Assembly: GCF_030272615.1 (NCBI RefSeq) | Contig: NC_081413.1 | Span: 721,696,367-721,760,366, forward strand | Source of the DNA: Cryptomeria japonica | Taxonomy: Eukaryota > Streptophyta > Pinopsida > Cupressales > Cupressaceae | DNA length: 64,000 bases | Reading direction: 5' to 3' | Part shown: in pieces, positions 32,094 through 44,790 of the stretch | Numbering within the stretch: position 1 is the stretch's first letter | Layout of the letters: each line of letters begins with the position of its first letter | The notes under the pieces: model-generated | What the model was told of the DNA's origin: nothing | The model's database searches: none | What the model saw: the letters and a program-made list of their open reading frames with translations, nothing else | Translations under genes and position numbers: made by a program

Positions 32094-33379
32094 GATAACA
32101 TGTAAGTTTGATGATGATGAAGTTAAGAAACCAAATTGGAAGAAGAAAACACATAAAAAGGAGGGAAATAAGGCTCCCAAGCCTCAACATTGTCATCCAA
32201 GCCTAAGTACAAGGCAAAACATGTACCTATTATTTTAATTAAAAATGCATGTAACTTGCTCTTTAAATTAAAAACGTGTACATGTTTTTAAAAAATAAAA
32301 AATGTATATGTTTTTTTAAAAATAAAAATGCATACATGTTTTTAAAAATAAAAATGTGTACGTGTTATGTTTAGCAAGCAAAATGTGTACATGTTTTGCT
32401 TACGTAAAGCTAGATAAGGAACATGGACTTAGATGGCAATTCTTTAGCTTTCCCTTAATTTTTTCATTGGGATATATACATAAAATATAACATTTAAGTA
32501 CAAGAAAGATATTTTCTTATACTTTAAGTTATAATTAATGTATATATTATCAAGATGTTTGAGAGTGATTTCAAGTTATAAATTTTAGTAATCACTAAGC
32601 TACTATTATCATTTGAGCTCTATATCTCTATTTCATTCTCTTTGTCTCCCTTGATCTCTAGACTTATCTCTATTCCAATCACTCTCCCTCTCTCTCTCCC
32701 CCATCTTTCTATATCATTCTCTCATTTCTCCCCAATCTCTAAAACTATGCCTCACCCTTCTACTTTGTATCTCCCCTCTCTTCTCTACCTACCTCACTCA
32801 CATTCTCTCCTCTCTATCTCACCTCTATCTTACCTCTCTCTCCCCCTACCCACCTATCTCTCTCTCTCCCTCTATTTATCTATATCTCCTCTCTCACTCT
32901 TCCTACTTACCTCCCCTCACTCCCTTCATTTACCTCCCCTCACTCCCTTCATTTATCTCTCTCTCTCCCCCATGCTTCCTCTTGACTTATCTCACTCTCA
33001 ACTTTTCCTTTGTATTAACCTCTATGTCCCCTCTCCCTCTCTCTAATACCTCTATATCCCTCCCTACCTACCTCTATTTGTCTACATAAATATCCTTCTC
33101 TCACTCTCTCTCCCCTTCCCTCTCTTTTTCTCTTAATCTTGTTGTCTTTGTCTCCCCCAATATTTATACCTATCTCTCTATATTACTCTCCCTCTCCCCC
33201 CTCTCTCTACCTCTCTTTATCTCACTCTCCTCTCCACCCCAAGATCTAGACATATCTTTATACCTCTCTCTCATCCTCTCTCTCTCTACATACCTCCCTC
33301 CCGCTCCCTTTATTTTTCTACATAGATCTCCTTCCCTCCTCTCTCTCCCCTTCTATGTCTACTTATATCTATCCCCCCT
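32094..33379 (+). repeat. CT-rich composite repeat, copy A
   Basis: It begins TGATAACATGTAAGTTTG, followed by several AAAATGTGTACATG words (32260-32400), a block AAGCTAGATAAGGAACATGG, and TTTGAGAGTGATTTCAAG, then about 750 bases of CTCTCTATCTC-type pyrimidine sequence. Copy B at 34206 repeats the same order. Long open frames in the pyrimidine tract (for example 32642-33043) are composition artefacts. Confidence 0.75.
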
Positions 33380-34205
33380 TGTTAGCAGCAATCAAGAAGG
33401 AAGACTAAGAAGGGGGTTGAATCAGTCTTCACCGGATCACAACGAATGAAACTCCAAAACATAAACTGATAAACTGTAGCAATAGATAGATAAGCAAATT
33501 AACAACACAATACACAACACCAATATTTTGACATGGAAAACTCAGTTAAGGTAAAAACCACAATGGAAACCTACCCACAATAAGATGATACTCTACAGTA
33601 GTATGTGAAAATATTACAATGGGTAATGCACATGCATTCAGGAAGACTGCCTAGAGCTCACTGCTCAGAAGATATATGCTCGAAAGGCTACAACCCCTAG
33701 GGAATTCTCACTGACTTGCAAAATGATTTGGACTACAATACGCAAAGAATGAACTACAATAATAGCATCTACAAAAGCTTGATGACAGTTCCGGTTAAGC
33801 ATAGTTGTCTGCTCTGCAACACCAAGCACACCTCAACACTTCACTGAATGATATATCCTCGTTCACACATTCACCTCTCTTTGATAATGCAGACACAATA
33901 CTGATACCTAAATTACATAAGCATCTCACCTATATATACAAATCATCAAACTTGATAACAAGTTCGGCTAAACCCTCAACCCTCAACTCATAATTTCAAA
34001 AATTACATCACATGATACCAAGATCGACCACCAGACCAATATTATAATTTACATTACATAACATAGGACATACCTAATTAATATAAGTAATTTACATTAG
34101 ATTACATAGGACATACCTAATTAATATAATTAATTTATATTACATTATATAAGTTACAAATCTTAGAACATGAGTGAAATTATGGTGGTAATTTTACAGA
34201 TACCC
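33380..34205 (-). mobile_element. Inverted LTR fragment, copia-like family
   Basis: It starts TGTTAGCAGCAATCAAGAAGG, then AAGAAGGGGGTTGAATCAGTC, the reverse complement of the LTR end seen at 36430-36465. Homology to that solo LTR (reversed) runs to about 34060. The remainder contains a duplicated ATAGGACATACCTAATTAAT block (34064 and 34105). No TSD was found, so it is probably incomplete. Confidence 0.6.
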
Positions 34206-35210
34206 ACTTGATAACATGTAAGTTTGTTGATGATGAAGTTGAGAAACTAGTTTGGAAGAAGAAAACACATAAAAAGGAGGGAAATGAGGCTCCCAAGCCT
34301 CATCCTTGTCATCCAAGCCTAAGTACAAGGCAAAACACATACATGTTATTTTAATTAAAAACAGATGTAACTTGTTCTTTAAATTAAAAATGTGTACATG
34401 TTTTTAAAAAAATAGAAAATGTGTACATTTTTTTAAAAATAAAAATGTGTATGTGTTATGTTTAGCAAGAAAATGTGTACATGTTTTGCTTACATAAAGC
34501 TAGATAAGGAATATGGACTTAGATGGCAATTCTTTGGCCTTCCCTTAATTTTTTCATCATGATATATACACAAAATATAACATTTAAGTACAAGAAAGAT
34601 ATTTTCTTATACTTTAAGTTATATTTTATGTATATATTGTCAAGATGTTTGAGAGTGGTTTCAGATCTCTAGGAGTCATAGTGTAGATTCTAATTTTAGG
34701 ATATCTTATAATTTTTTAGATTTAGTCAAATTTTAGTAATCAATGGGCTTATATCATCATTCTCTTTCTACCTCTCCATCCCATTCTCTTTGTCTACCCT
34801 AAGTTATAGACCTATCTATTTTCCTATCTATCTCCTTCTCCTCCCTCTCTACCTCTCTATATCTCACTCTCTCCTCTCTGCTTAAGCTCTAGATCTTATA
34901 ATTTCTCACACTTAGTCAAATTTTAGTAATCACTAAGCTACTATTATCATTATCTATATCTCTATTTCACTCTCCTTGTCTCCCTTGATCTATAGACCTA
35001 TCTCTCTTCCTATCACTCTTCCTCTCTCTCTCTCTCTCCCCAATCTCTAAACTTACACCTCTCAACCTTCTATTTTGTATCTCCCCTCTCTTCTCTACCT
35101 ACCTCACACACATTCTCTCCTCTCTATCTCACCTCTATCTTACCTCTCTTTCTCCCTCACCACCTATCTCTCTATCCCTCTATTTATCTCTATCTCCTCT
35201 TGTTGAACAT
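34206..35210 (+). repeat. CT-rich composite repeat, copy B, left arm
   Basis: It starts ACCCACTTGATAACATGTAA and follows copy A block by block: ATGTGTACATG words, AAGCTAGATAAGGAATATGG, GTCAAGATGTTTGAGAGTGG, then pyrimidine tracts. It is interrupted after CCTCT by a solo LTR and continues at 36466. Confidence 0.75.
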
Positions 35211-36465
35211 TGCTATTGCTACGATATGTTGTTTGTCATTGATGTCAACATATTCCTATATTTTTGTGTTGCAGAGAATTGGTTTCAGTGATCTGAAAGT
35301 CTTCTTATTTATATCACTTGATCTAGTGATTGCACTTGAGTTTCTGGTTTTTCTGCTCAATGGATAGTAGACTCTGGTTTTTTATCCGATGAGCTTCGGT
35401 ATGATGACATCTTGTCATGCAGATTCGGGATAATATTTTTTATGCTCATATGTATCTTCATGTCAAGTGGTTCATGATTTGATGCTCTGGAAGCTACCTT
35501 TCTTAACCGAGTTGATGTTGTTGAGTGTTCTTGGATGTCAATGTGTTGATCGATGAAGATTTGCATAAGTGGTGTTGGTGCAACTATTGCAAATGGTTCT
35601 AATGTTCTTTTTGGTGTTTCATAATTATGTCCTATTTTTCTTGGTGATTTGAATTGGTTATTGTGCAATTTTTTGGTGATTTTCATGATCTAGTGGTTTT
35701 CTTCATGTTATGCGGTATTTTGGTGGTGTAACGTGTTGTGGTTGATCTTGGCGTGATTTCCGGTGGTGATGATAGTTTGGAGATTTGATTTAGGTCCATA
35801 TTATGTTATCCATGCTATTATATTGGTCTAGTGGTTGATTTATGTATCGTGTGATGTAATTTTGTAATTAGGTGTTATGGGTTTGACTGACCTTGTAGTC
35901 AAGGTTGATGGATTGTATAAATGGGTGTAATATTCATGTAATTTGGGTATCGATGTTGTGTCTGCGTTATCAGAGAATGGTGTATGTGGTTCATAAGTGA
36001 ATTTATCCTTTGGTGTGGTGTATTGAGAAGAGATTTTTGCAGTGTAGACAAATGTGCTTAACCGAAACTGTCATCAGGCATAAGGAGATGTTAATTTTGT
36101 AGTTCATGTAATCCAGATTGTAGTCCGATCATTATTGTAAGGTAGTGAACCTTCCCTGAGGGTTGGAGCCTTTTGGGCCTTCTTATTTTGAGCAGTGAGC
36201 TCTAGGAAGTGTTTCTAAATGTATGTGCATTCCCCATTGTAATATTTACACATACTACTATAGAGTATCATCTTATTGTGGGTAGGTTCTCACCGTGGTT
36301 TTCCCTTAACCAGATTTTCCATGTCAAAATCTTAGCATTATGTGTTGTGGTATCATTGTTATTATCTTTATTGTTGTTGTTTAGATTTGAGAATGTGCTT
36401 AATTGTTTTCAACCAGTGAAAACTAATCTACCCCCTCTTAGCTTTCCTTCTTGGTGCTTCCAACA
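35211..36465 (+). mobile_element. Solo LTR (1,255 bp), copia-like family
   Basis: It begins TGTTGAACATTGC and ends TCTTGGTGCTTCCAACA. The flanks CCTCT and CCTGT differ by one base. The flanking pyrimidine sequence joins up to match copy A (TATCTCCTCT..CTCTTCCTACTTACC), confirming the boundaries. The pyrimidine block CCCCCTCTTAGCTTTCC near the end is typical of a group of plant copia LTRs. It has no coding content. Confidence 0.8.
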
Positions 36466-36508
36466 CCTGTCCCCCTCTTCCTACTTACCTCCCCTCACTC
36501 CCTTTATT

Positions 36509-36544
<36 letters not shown>

Positions 36545-36558
36545 TCTCACTCTCAACC
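36466..36558 (+). repeat. CT-rich composite repeat, copy B, short middle piece
   Basis: A pyrimidine tract with a (CT)n run; it ends CAACC, the target of the Tekay-like element, and resumes at 49605. Confidence 0.75.
36554..36558. repeat. Target-site duplication CAACC (left copy)
   Basis: The matching copy is 49605-49609. Copy A shows the unsplit equivalent (CTCACTCTCAACTTTTCC near 32990). Confidence 0.85.
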
Positions 36559-39500
36559 TGAAGTACCCCTCCTCATTTAGACTCTTTTTGTATGTTTTTG
36601 ATTGACTTCAGTTGACTGTTCAGTAGATTACTATTGTATATTGATTTAGATTATATGTGATGTTATTTCATGCTTTATCTGGATTTGTGGTGTATGATTT
36701 TATGTAGTATCTCAGTGCTTATGGTTAATATTATTTTTATGGATCGTTATCATGGACTGACACTTTTACCTTATATGTGCGATGCGTTATTTATATGTTG
36801 AGTGTTTGCATGTGTATGGGATGCGAGGGGATGATTTTCCTTCACTCACTCTGTTGAGATAGGGAATGTTACGATTCTCCTTCATCGGTGTGTGTATTGT
36901 GTCTATATATATTTGTCTATATGCACGTGTGTTTCTTTGGTGCAGGACATTGCAGGTACAAGTACCAGGTAGAGGTATCAACTCTACTTGGTTTCATAGG
37001 TCTGAGCGTATTTTGTATGTCCGATGGGAGTGGAGGAGATAGTTGTTGGACCCTATCTTGATCCGCACTTACACTCATGTGAGTGTTGTCAGTTGGTTGT
37101 CTTTCCCGTTTGGCTGGTATGTGAGTCATAGTGCTTGGTTTGGTCATTTGTGAGTTGTCATTTGATCATTCCTCATTTGCGTGTTTTCATTTATTTTATG
37201 GCTATTTCATTGAAAGGATAATGCTATCTTATGTTGGCGTAATTATTTAATTATTATGCTCATGAGGTTACTGATTTGCTAGATTAAATGGCTTATTTTA
37301 TTGTGTAAAATTGTATTAATATTTTGTGGAAGGAAATAAGTATTTGCCTTGCTATTTAAATGATAAATGCTTATGTTGAAGGAAAGTATTGTGAAAAAGG
37401 AAATGAAATATAAATAAAAGCTTTTCTTTTTACCTTTCCATTTGACTTTTGTTTTTTTATTCTTTTTAGAAATAGGATTAAATCTGATTGCTTTTTACTT
37501 TTTAAATATTTTAATCTGATTGGTGGAGAAAACTTTCAACCTAGAAAGTTTACGTTGAAAATATTTTCCATATATTCCTGGAAGTTCACGGGAATGAGGA
37601 GACAAAAAATTTGGAAGAGAAATTTGGAAAACCATTCTGAAAGAGGAGCTGGAATTGGATTTGGTTTGCAAGGATTGGGATTCTTCCATCATTTTGCTTG
37701 CTAGTTTTCTTCAAGGTTGTATAATCTCTTCTTGTTTGAAATTTAATTTTGAATTTTTTAGTTGCTTCCTGTGTGTTAAAAAAATGCAAATCTTCTTGTA
37801 GATTCTTGTGGAATGATTAGAATGGAAGAAGAGTGTTTGTTATTGTTGATTTTGTGAAACTCATATCATATGTTTGCATATAGGAAAGAAATGGTTCATT
37901 TATCTATTTGTTCTTGAAAATCAACTTCTTTATTTACCTCATCTATTTGAAATAGAATGAATTAGATTTAGATTGTTGTGTGCTTTCTAGTGTCTAATTG
38001 CCCAAGATTTGGGGTTTATGCTGGCGAAAATTATCTATTGCCTTTTGTTTGATGCAAGGAATCCTTCCTCTGTATGGAAGTAAGGAAATTTGATTTTAAC
38101 CCTTCCCCTACCTATTGAATTCTTCTATTGTTGTCTAAATCTTTATTTATTGGGTTCTGGTGTGATTTTAATTTACCATTTACCTTATTGGTAAATATCC
38201 CTTTGAAATTTGGATTTGGCACTGTGTGTGTGTGCCCGTGAAATGAACAGGGGATGAATCGTTGTCATGTTAAATCAGTTTTATATGTTCTGGGGGCATG
38301 TATTTAAATTTAAATGTGGACCTTACCTTACCCCATCGCGAGCTAGTCCCACCACGTGGGTCGGTAGTGTTTGCTACCCGCAGGTAGTAGTACTACCGGT
38401 CGGCAGTATTGCTATGCGGTAGTAGCACTACCAGTTGGTAGGACTGCTACCAATCAGTAGTAGTACTACTAGTCGGTAGTAGCACTACTAGTCGGTAGTG
38501 GCTACTACCGATGGTAGCAGTACTACAGGTCGGTAGGCCTACTACTAGCGGTAGCAATACTATCGAAAGGTAGTGTTTGCTACCTCGATAGCAACACTAC
38601 CATGGGTTGGCCTTGACCCCCACATGACCTTGTACTCTTAGAGGTACAAATTTTTATTTGCTATGAATTTAAAATTATTAAATGAAATATTTTAAAGTGG
38701 TTTCTATGTTAAATAAAATAGTGATTTTCAAATGATTTTTATTATGTGGTTTAATAAATTTATCTATGGAAATCAAGGCATGAATTAGTAATTCAAATTG
38801 GTTAATTTGGATATATTCTGGAAATGGATTAAAATGCCTATTAGGAATTCATGTTTTATTCGGTTGAATATTTAATGTGAATTTTATCCTTGATGGAATA
38901 TTGATTTGGAAATTGAATAGATGTGAAAGACGTAAAGGAGTATTTTATTTAATTTTCAATCAATGGATTTGCAAGTGCTTATGATGCTCATTTTCTCATA
39001 GATTGTCTAAGTGTGGACTTCGTGAAATTAGCTTTCCATTGCAAATAGTTGTATTGTGTTATTTTTGGTTTGTGGTTCAGTTGTCCTGTGGTGGCGTATT
39101 TGGTATGTTGACCAAGTGATATATGATGACTTTGTTGTCTTAACCATGTAGTGTCTTTTCCTTATGGTTAACCAAGAGTCAGTATGTCCTTGTTTTGACC
39201 ACTTATATTTGGATAGTGGTCTTATGGTTGTCTGCTTCATCATAGGGTCCTCGTGGAGTGATCATGTTTGTTTAGTGTCCTTTGAGAGAGTGGCTTTCGA
39301 ATGGGGGCTTTGCCCAAAGAGGTTGGCAGGATGACCCATCGAAAGTAAGATAATAAGTGATAATGTAATTAATTGATTAGGTGGGTAGTTCATAAACATT
39401 AAATAAGATATTGTACCTCGCGCATACGTGAGTGCTTGTACAAGGCTCATAATCTAGTGAGAAGGCCTCGAATGGCAAACTGACCACCTTGTCTTCATGA

Positions 39501-40428
39501 AAGGCTGGTAGGGTCCGCATGAGACTTCGTTGGAGCCAGAGGCTCGGGAAAGGTTACCAGGACAATGTGCTGAGACCTATGGAGGCCGACCATGGTAACC
39601 ACCATAAGATATGTGATGACACTCTCTCTTTAGGGTCACTTGTGTTTTGTGATGTCGATTCACTTGTGTGTGAGAAATGACATTTCACTTGTGTATTGTG
39701 ATGTTTTGTCACCTAGATTATTGTGGAGTCATATCGTGATGTCATGGTGTTGTATTGTTTATTGACCATGTCATGCTTTTGCTTGCTTGAGGGTCCTCTT
39801 CTATCTCCTACCACGGTGGGGTGATTCCATTTTGGGAATTACATGGTCGGGTGGTAGTGCCACTTCCCATCGGATGTTCTTGTTTGTACCTTCATGCGGG
39901 GATTGGCTTCGTAGGTGTTCCTTTGGTTTGTGACTCATTCTTATCTCATGTTTGGAGATTATTGTTATTTGGAGACCTATGTGGTCATTGTATCATGATC
40001 TTATGTAACCTTGTATTTGGTTAAGTTGTAAATTTATATGTATATTGAGAGCCATGTATTGGAAGAGCAATGTAATCCTATGTTTGGGATGTTATTTACT
40101 AGTTTCCTTTATGATATGTGTGAATTCTTATTGAAGAGAAACTATGTTGTATCCTTTCAATCTTTCAGTGGTGTATCTGTTATTGCATATGGCTTCTTAT
40201 GTTCATTGTGTTAATGATGGATTATTGGATTAATCATAATTGTGGAATTTATCTTTTGGTTAATTCTTCATTGGTAACCCTTAAGGAATTCTGGTGTAAG
40301 TCTTCTGCTTGTGTTGTTATTGTGCTATGTGGTGATTAATGAACTTGATATGTTTATACTTAAAAAATAAAAATTCATTTCACCCTTTTTGTGGGTTTTT
40401 CCTTCGTGGTTCCTAGTGGGGCATTACA
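36559..40428 (+). repeat. 5' LTR of the Tekay-like element
   Basis: TGAAGTACCCCTCCTC...GGGGCATTACA. It contains a GGTAG/CTACC-rich array (38360-38605). Short frames within it, such as 39821-40021, have no recognised product. Confidence 0.88.
38360..38605. repeat. GGTAG/CTACC quasi-palindromic array in the 5' LTR
   Basis: Dozens of short inverted words such as GTAGTAGTACTACCGGTCGG and GGTAGTGCTACTACC alternate, so that nearly any part can pair with another. The 3' LTR carries larger versions (47150-47290 and 47485-47800). Confidence 0.85.
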
Positions 40429-40430
40429 TT

Positions 40431-40442
40431 TGGTATCAGAGC
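40431..40442 (+). other. Primer-binding site, initiator-Met tRNA
   Basis: TGGTATCAGAGC, two bases after the 5' LTR, is complementary to the 3' end of plant initiator-Met tRNA. Confidence 0.9.
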
Positions 40443-40581
40443 CCATGTTTCAACACTGGGTACTCTGGGTTTGTAGTGAGCCCATTCGCCTTGATCTTTT
40501 GTGTAGGTCTTAGTGTTGTGACTTCCTTGTTTATTTCCTTGCGATTGATCTAAATCTTTTTCTCTTGTGTAGTGTTAGGTT

Positions 40582-40867
40582 ATGACTAGAGAAGCCAAGG
40601 GAGGTAGCCATGTTGGTGGTCGCACCAGAGGCAAAGGAGACGGATGGGGTCAAGGTTCTGACTGCCATAGTCCTTCACCACCACCCACTCATGCAAGTGT
40701 GGATCGAGATCAGTCTGCTCATTAGTAGGAACAACATTTAGGAGAGCAGGTTCCTGAAAGGGAAGAGCTACGACAGATGTTTCAGGAGGTGCTAGCTAGA
40801 CTAGGCCCTAGACCTGAGGTGGATCAGCTCATCCATGCCCAGGTGGAGGATTCACTTTAGTAGATAT

Positions 40868-40920
<53 letters not shown>

Positions 40921-41965
40921 CTCCTAGAAGGAGAGAGGTCCCAGTGGACTAGGATCCAGCTAACATGGGGCACATAAGGGACTTGATGAGGTCCAATCCT
41001 CCTTTATTTGATGGTAAAGGTATTGGTCTTGAGGCAAAGACCTAGATGATCAGTTTAGATAGGTGTTTCACCATGTACCCCTATGGTAGTAACACCAAGG
41101 TGAGATGCGCTATCATGCATCTCGAGAGTTTTGCATCTATCTGGTGGCAGTTCAAGGAGAGGATCGGTGTGAGCATTTAGACTGTGTCATGGGAGATCTT
41201 TCTGGAGAGATTCAGGGCACGATTTCTCTCACCCCAGTGGAGGAGGTCATGAGCAGATGAGTTCTATGCTCTATGCCAATTTGGGTTGTTAGTAGATCAG
41301 TTTGAGCATAGGTTCTATGAGCTCAAATAGTATGTCGGGATTGACAATGATGAGGCTATTCTTGTTCAGCATTTCTTGAGGGGTCTTAACGACTGCATTA
41401 GTGGAGGAGTGAGAGTTTTTGAGCCTTCTTCAGTAGAGATAGTCATGGCAAAAGCCAGACTAGTGGAGAAGAACCTTATCCGTGCTCATGGCGGCCAGTC
41501 TGGAGTTTAGATCAGGAGTGATCCTTTCAGTGGGTCTAGAGGGAAAGGGAATCAGTCCCAGACTGTTGTACCTTTTAGGGGTCCTTAGGCACTCACTAAG
41601 GGTTGTCAACAGTGCCGACACCAGCCATCAATACCGAAGTAGTCTCAGGGCCAGCCAGGTGGCAACTCTCAATTTTGAAAGAGTAGGAACTGGCAGAAGA
41701 GTAGACAGACTTTTCCAGGGCAGTCCTCTTAGGGTGTATCTCAAGCCCCTAGTGGGGAAATATTTCAGCAGTCCAGTGGGTCGTCTGGGAGTAGAGCACA
41801 TGTTAGAGGAACTTGCTTTAATTATGGTCAGTTTGGCCACAAGGCCGCTCAGTGCCCTCAACGTTCTCACTAGACGGGTAGTCAAAGGCCAGCCGCATCA
41901 AAGCTGGCAGTGGAGGATGTAGGTAGATCCCATAGAGTATTTGCAGCGGTGGATGACAGCTAGGC
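40582..41965 (+). pseudogene. Tekay-like gag remnant
   Basis: ATG at 40582 begins a glycine-rich N-terminus, soon broken by TAG codons. A capsid-type segment is clear around 41060-41490 (TMYPYGSNTKVRCAIMHLES, WWQFKERIG, then FLRGLNDCI), followed by a basic glutamine-rich region. The zinc knuckle at 41814-41855 reads C-F-N-Y-G-x3-H-x4-C: the second cysteine is tyrosine (TAT for TGT), so zinc binding is lost. A (GA)n run at 40868-40917 interrupts the frame. Gag would form the particle that packages the RNA. Confidence 0.75.
40868..40917. repeat. (GA)n microsatellite inside gag
   Basis: About 25 GA units lie within the gag N-terminal region and would encode Arg-Glu repeats. Confidence 0.95.
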
Positions 41966-42480
41966 TGAGCATCAGAGTACCATGATTGAGACCACAAGTG
42001 TGTTGTGTGGTATTCCTATCTTTGTACTTTTTTATTCCGGTGCTTTAGATACCTTTATTTCTTCATCCTTTGTGGAGCGGTGTGGGAACATGTCTGCTAA
42101 GCAGGCGGATAGGTGGCAAGTAGAGTTGGCTACCGAGGTGTGTGTGTTTGTAGATGCCTTCATTCCTAGTTAGGAGTTGGACCTAGGACCCTTTGTCACT
42201 TCAATTGACCTTTGAGTCATTCCTTTAGGGTCCTATGCAGTTGTGTTGGGGATGGATTGGTTATCATCTCACAGCGCTCATGTAGACTGTCATCTAAAGA
42301 TAGTAGAGTGTTTAGATGACCGTGGTAGGAAAGTGTGGATCATTGGAGTTCAGTGATCGATATCCTTATGTATGATTTCCGCTATGCAACGTAGGCGGTG
42401 CATGCGTCAAGGGTGTCATCTTTTTGCAATTGCTCTTGAGGATGTGGATGAGGAAGAGAGTCGATAAATTGCTCTTGATG
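41966..42480 (+). pseudogene. Tekay-like protease remnant
   Basis: The flap and active-site region reads GIPIFVLFYSGALDTFISSSF. The catalytic D-S-G-A motif is Y-S-G-A here (TAT at 42033-42035), which would abolish activity. A second protease-type segment (VVLGMDWLSSHSAHVDC) lies near 42237-42290. Stops interrupt the frame (for example TAG near 42171). Confidence 0.7.
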
Positions 42481-43352
42481 GTCACCCTATTCTTTGAGAG
42501 TATGCTGATATGTTTCCTTTGGATATTCTCAGTATGCCTTTGAAGCAAGACATAGGCTTTTGCATCGACTTGGTTCCTGGTGCAGAACCTATTTCGAGAG
42601 CTCAATATCGGATGACTACTCAGGAGTTGAGTGAGTTGAAGTTACAGGTAGAGGAGTTGTTGGCCAAGGGGTTCATTCATCCTAGTGTTTCTCCTTGGGG
42701 TGCGTCGGTTATCTTCATTAAGAAGAAGGATGGTTCTCTTCGGTTATGCATTGATCACCAATAGCTGAATAAGGTAACCATTCGAAATTGATATCCATTG
42801 CCTCGGATAGATGATCTTTTTTATCAAGTTAAGGGAGCCAAGGTGTTCTCTAAGATTGATCTAAAATCTGGGTATCATCAGTTGTGCATTCATGATGTAG
42901 ACATTCATAGGATGACGGTTCATACTTGTTATGGTCACTATGAGTTCACAATGGTGCCATTTGGGTTGACAAATGCGCCTTCAATGTTCATGAGTCTTAA
43001 GAATGGGGTTTTTTGCATCTACCTTGATCATTTTATCCTTGTGTTCTTGGATGACATATTGATTTATTCTAGATCTATGGAAGAGCATTAGGGTCACTTA
43101 CATTAGGTTTTGCAGTGCTTGAGGGAGAATCAACTTTTTGCAAACTTGGAAAAGTGTGATTTCTTCTTGTCAGAGGTGAGCTATCTCGGTCATATAGTTT
43201 CGGGAGAAGGTGTATCCATGGATCCTTCTAAGATCCAAGCCATTGTGGATAGGCCAACGCTGACCAATGTTTCTAAGGTTCAAATTTTCATGGGTTTGGT
43301 CGAATATTACCGCCGCTTTGCTTTGAGCTTTTCTTGGATAGGACCCAATTAA
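42481..43352 (+). pseudogene. Tekay-like reverse transcriptase remnant
   Basis: Motifs appear in order: [73 protein letters not shown] with [23 protein letters not shown], and the catalytic FLDDILIYS (near 43047). Then come thumb/connection motifs (FLSEVSYLGHIVSGEGV and FMGLVEYYRRF). In-frame stops occur near 42763, 42790, 43089 and 43107, each where glutamine or arginine is expected. Confidence 0.85.
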
Positions 43353-43384
43353 TTCTCTTCAGAGGAAAGGAAAGAAGTTTGTTT

Positions 43385-43912
43385 GGTTAGAGCAGTGTGT
43401 CAACTTTTCATACTTTAAAGGAACTCCTTGTTAGTGCTCCAATTTTGGTAGTTCTTGATCCATCTAGAGATTTCATGGTATGCACAGATGCCTCTTTAGA
43501 AGGTATAGGTGTGGTGCTTATGGAGGATGGATGTGTGGTTGCCTATGAGTCTTGCAAAATCAAGGATCATGAGTTAAACTATCCAGTTCATGACTTTGAG
43601 CTGGCAGTTGTAGTGAATGTGTTGGTTAGATGGAGACATTTCTTGTTGGGGCATCGGTTTAAGCTGCATAGTGATCACCACAGTTTGTATAATATTTTCA
43701 CGTAGCTGAACTTGAATGCTCGACAACGAAGATGGATGGAATTCCTTTGTGAGTATGATTTTGAGGTTCGTTATATTCAGTGGAAAGAAAATGTAATGGT
43801 AGATGCTTTGAGCCGTAGGCAGCATGAGGTTGTAGCATTGTCCCTTGGTGTGGACTTGAGTGAGAAAAATCTTGGAATTCTTCCTCAAGGACACTTGGTA
43901 TTAGGATGTTAG
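43385..43912 (+). pseudogene. Tekay-like RNase H remnant
   Basis: The motifs FHTLKELLVSAPILVVLDPS, FMVCTDASLEGIGVVLMED, DHELNYPVHDFELAVVV and FKLHSDHHSLYNIF are the usual Ty3 RNase H with its catalytic DAS retained. It is followed by RQRRWMEFLCEYDFEVRYI and DALSRR, the boundary with integrase. A TAG near 43705 interrupts it. Confidence 0.8.
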
Positions 43913-44790
43913 AGCCGTGGTGGAGTCTGGAAAACCATTGGAGGGTAGATATTATGGATTTACTCTTGATTCAGATAGTCTTCTTCAACATCTTGGGCAA
44001 ATATATGTAGCTCCTTTGGAGGGTCTTAACGTTTTGATCATGATTGAGGCCCATCATGCACCTTATTCAGCACACCCTAGTGTCAAGAAGATGCACACAG
44101 ATCTTAGATAGTTATATCATTGGGATGGTATGAAACATGACATTGCTGATTTTGTGTCAAAGTGCTTGCAATGCCAGCGAGTGAAGGCGGAGCATCAACA
44201 CCCTGTAGGGCTTTTACAGCCTAATTTGATACTGGATTGGAAATGAGATATCATTTCCATGGATTTCATTATGGGGTTGCTTGTTTCTTCATGGTGCCAT
44301 CATGGTCATTGTTGATAGATTGACCAAATTTGCTCATTTTGTTCCTATTTGATCTTCTTATACAACAGCAGTGGTGGCCCGAGTCTTCTTGGAAGATGTG
44401 GTGAGGTTGCATGGGATCCCAAGGCGGATCATTTCTGACAGAGATCTTATCTTTACATCTGCATTATGGACCTCCCTTCAGCATGCTTTGGGAACCCAAT
44501 TGAACTTCAGTTTAGCTTATCACCCAGAGACCGATGGTCAGACTAAGTGTGTGAATCAGGTTTTGGAGGACATGCTTCGCACATATGTTATGGATTACAA
44601 TCGCGCTGGGAGGAGTATCTTTGCCTTGTGGAGTTTTCTTATAAAAATGGATATCACAACTCTATAAGTATGTCTCCCTTCCAGACATTGTATGGTTGTC
44701 CTTTCCGTACTCCTTTGAGTTGGGATCAGTTGGAGGATAGGGTGCATTTAAGACCAGATATGCTTTGTGAGATGGAGCATTAGGTTAAGA
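43913..44790 (+). pseudogene. Tekay-like integrase remnant
   Basis: The HHCC region is partly preserved (EAHHAPYSAHPSVKKMHTDL, then KCLQCQRVKAEHQ). The core shows SMDFIMGL (first Asp), IISDRDLIFTSALW (second Asp) and HPETDGQTKCVNQVLEDMLR. In the last motif the catalytic Glu (GQ[S/T]ER in active copies) is Lys (AAG at 44545-44547). Stops and a frameshift near 44640 are also present. Integrase inserts the cDNA into chromatin. Confidence 0.8.

Noticed and set aside
32642-33043. 134-residue serine/leucine/proline-rich frame
   Set aside because: Encoded entirely by a CTCTCT pyrimidine tract; similar frames occur in every copy (for example 49592-49996).
38360-38605. Possible CRISPR-like direct-repeat array
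   Set aside because: Units are short, degenerate and quasi-palindromic without unique spacers, and the surroundings are a plant LTR.
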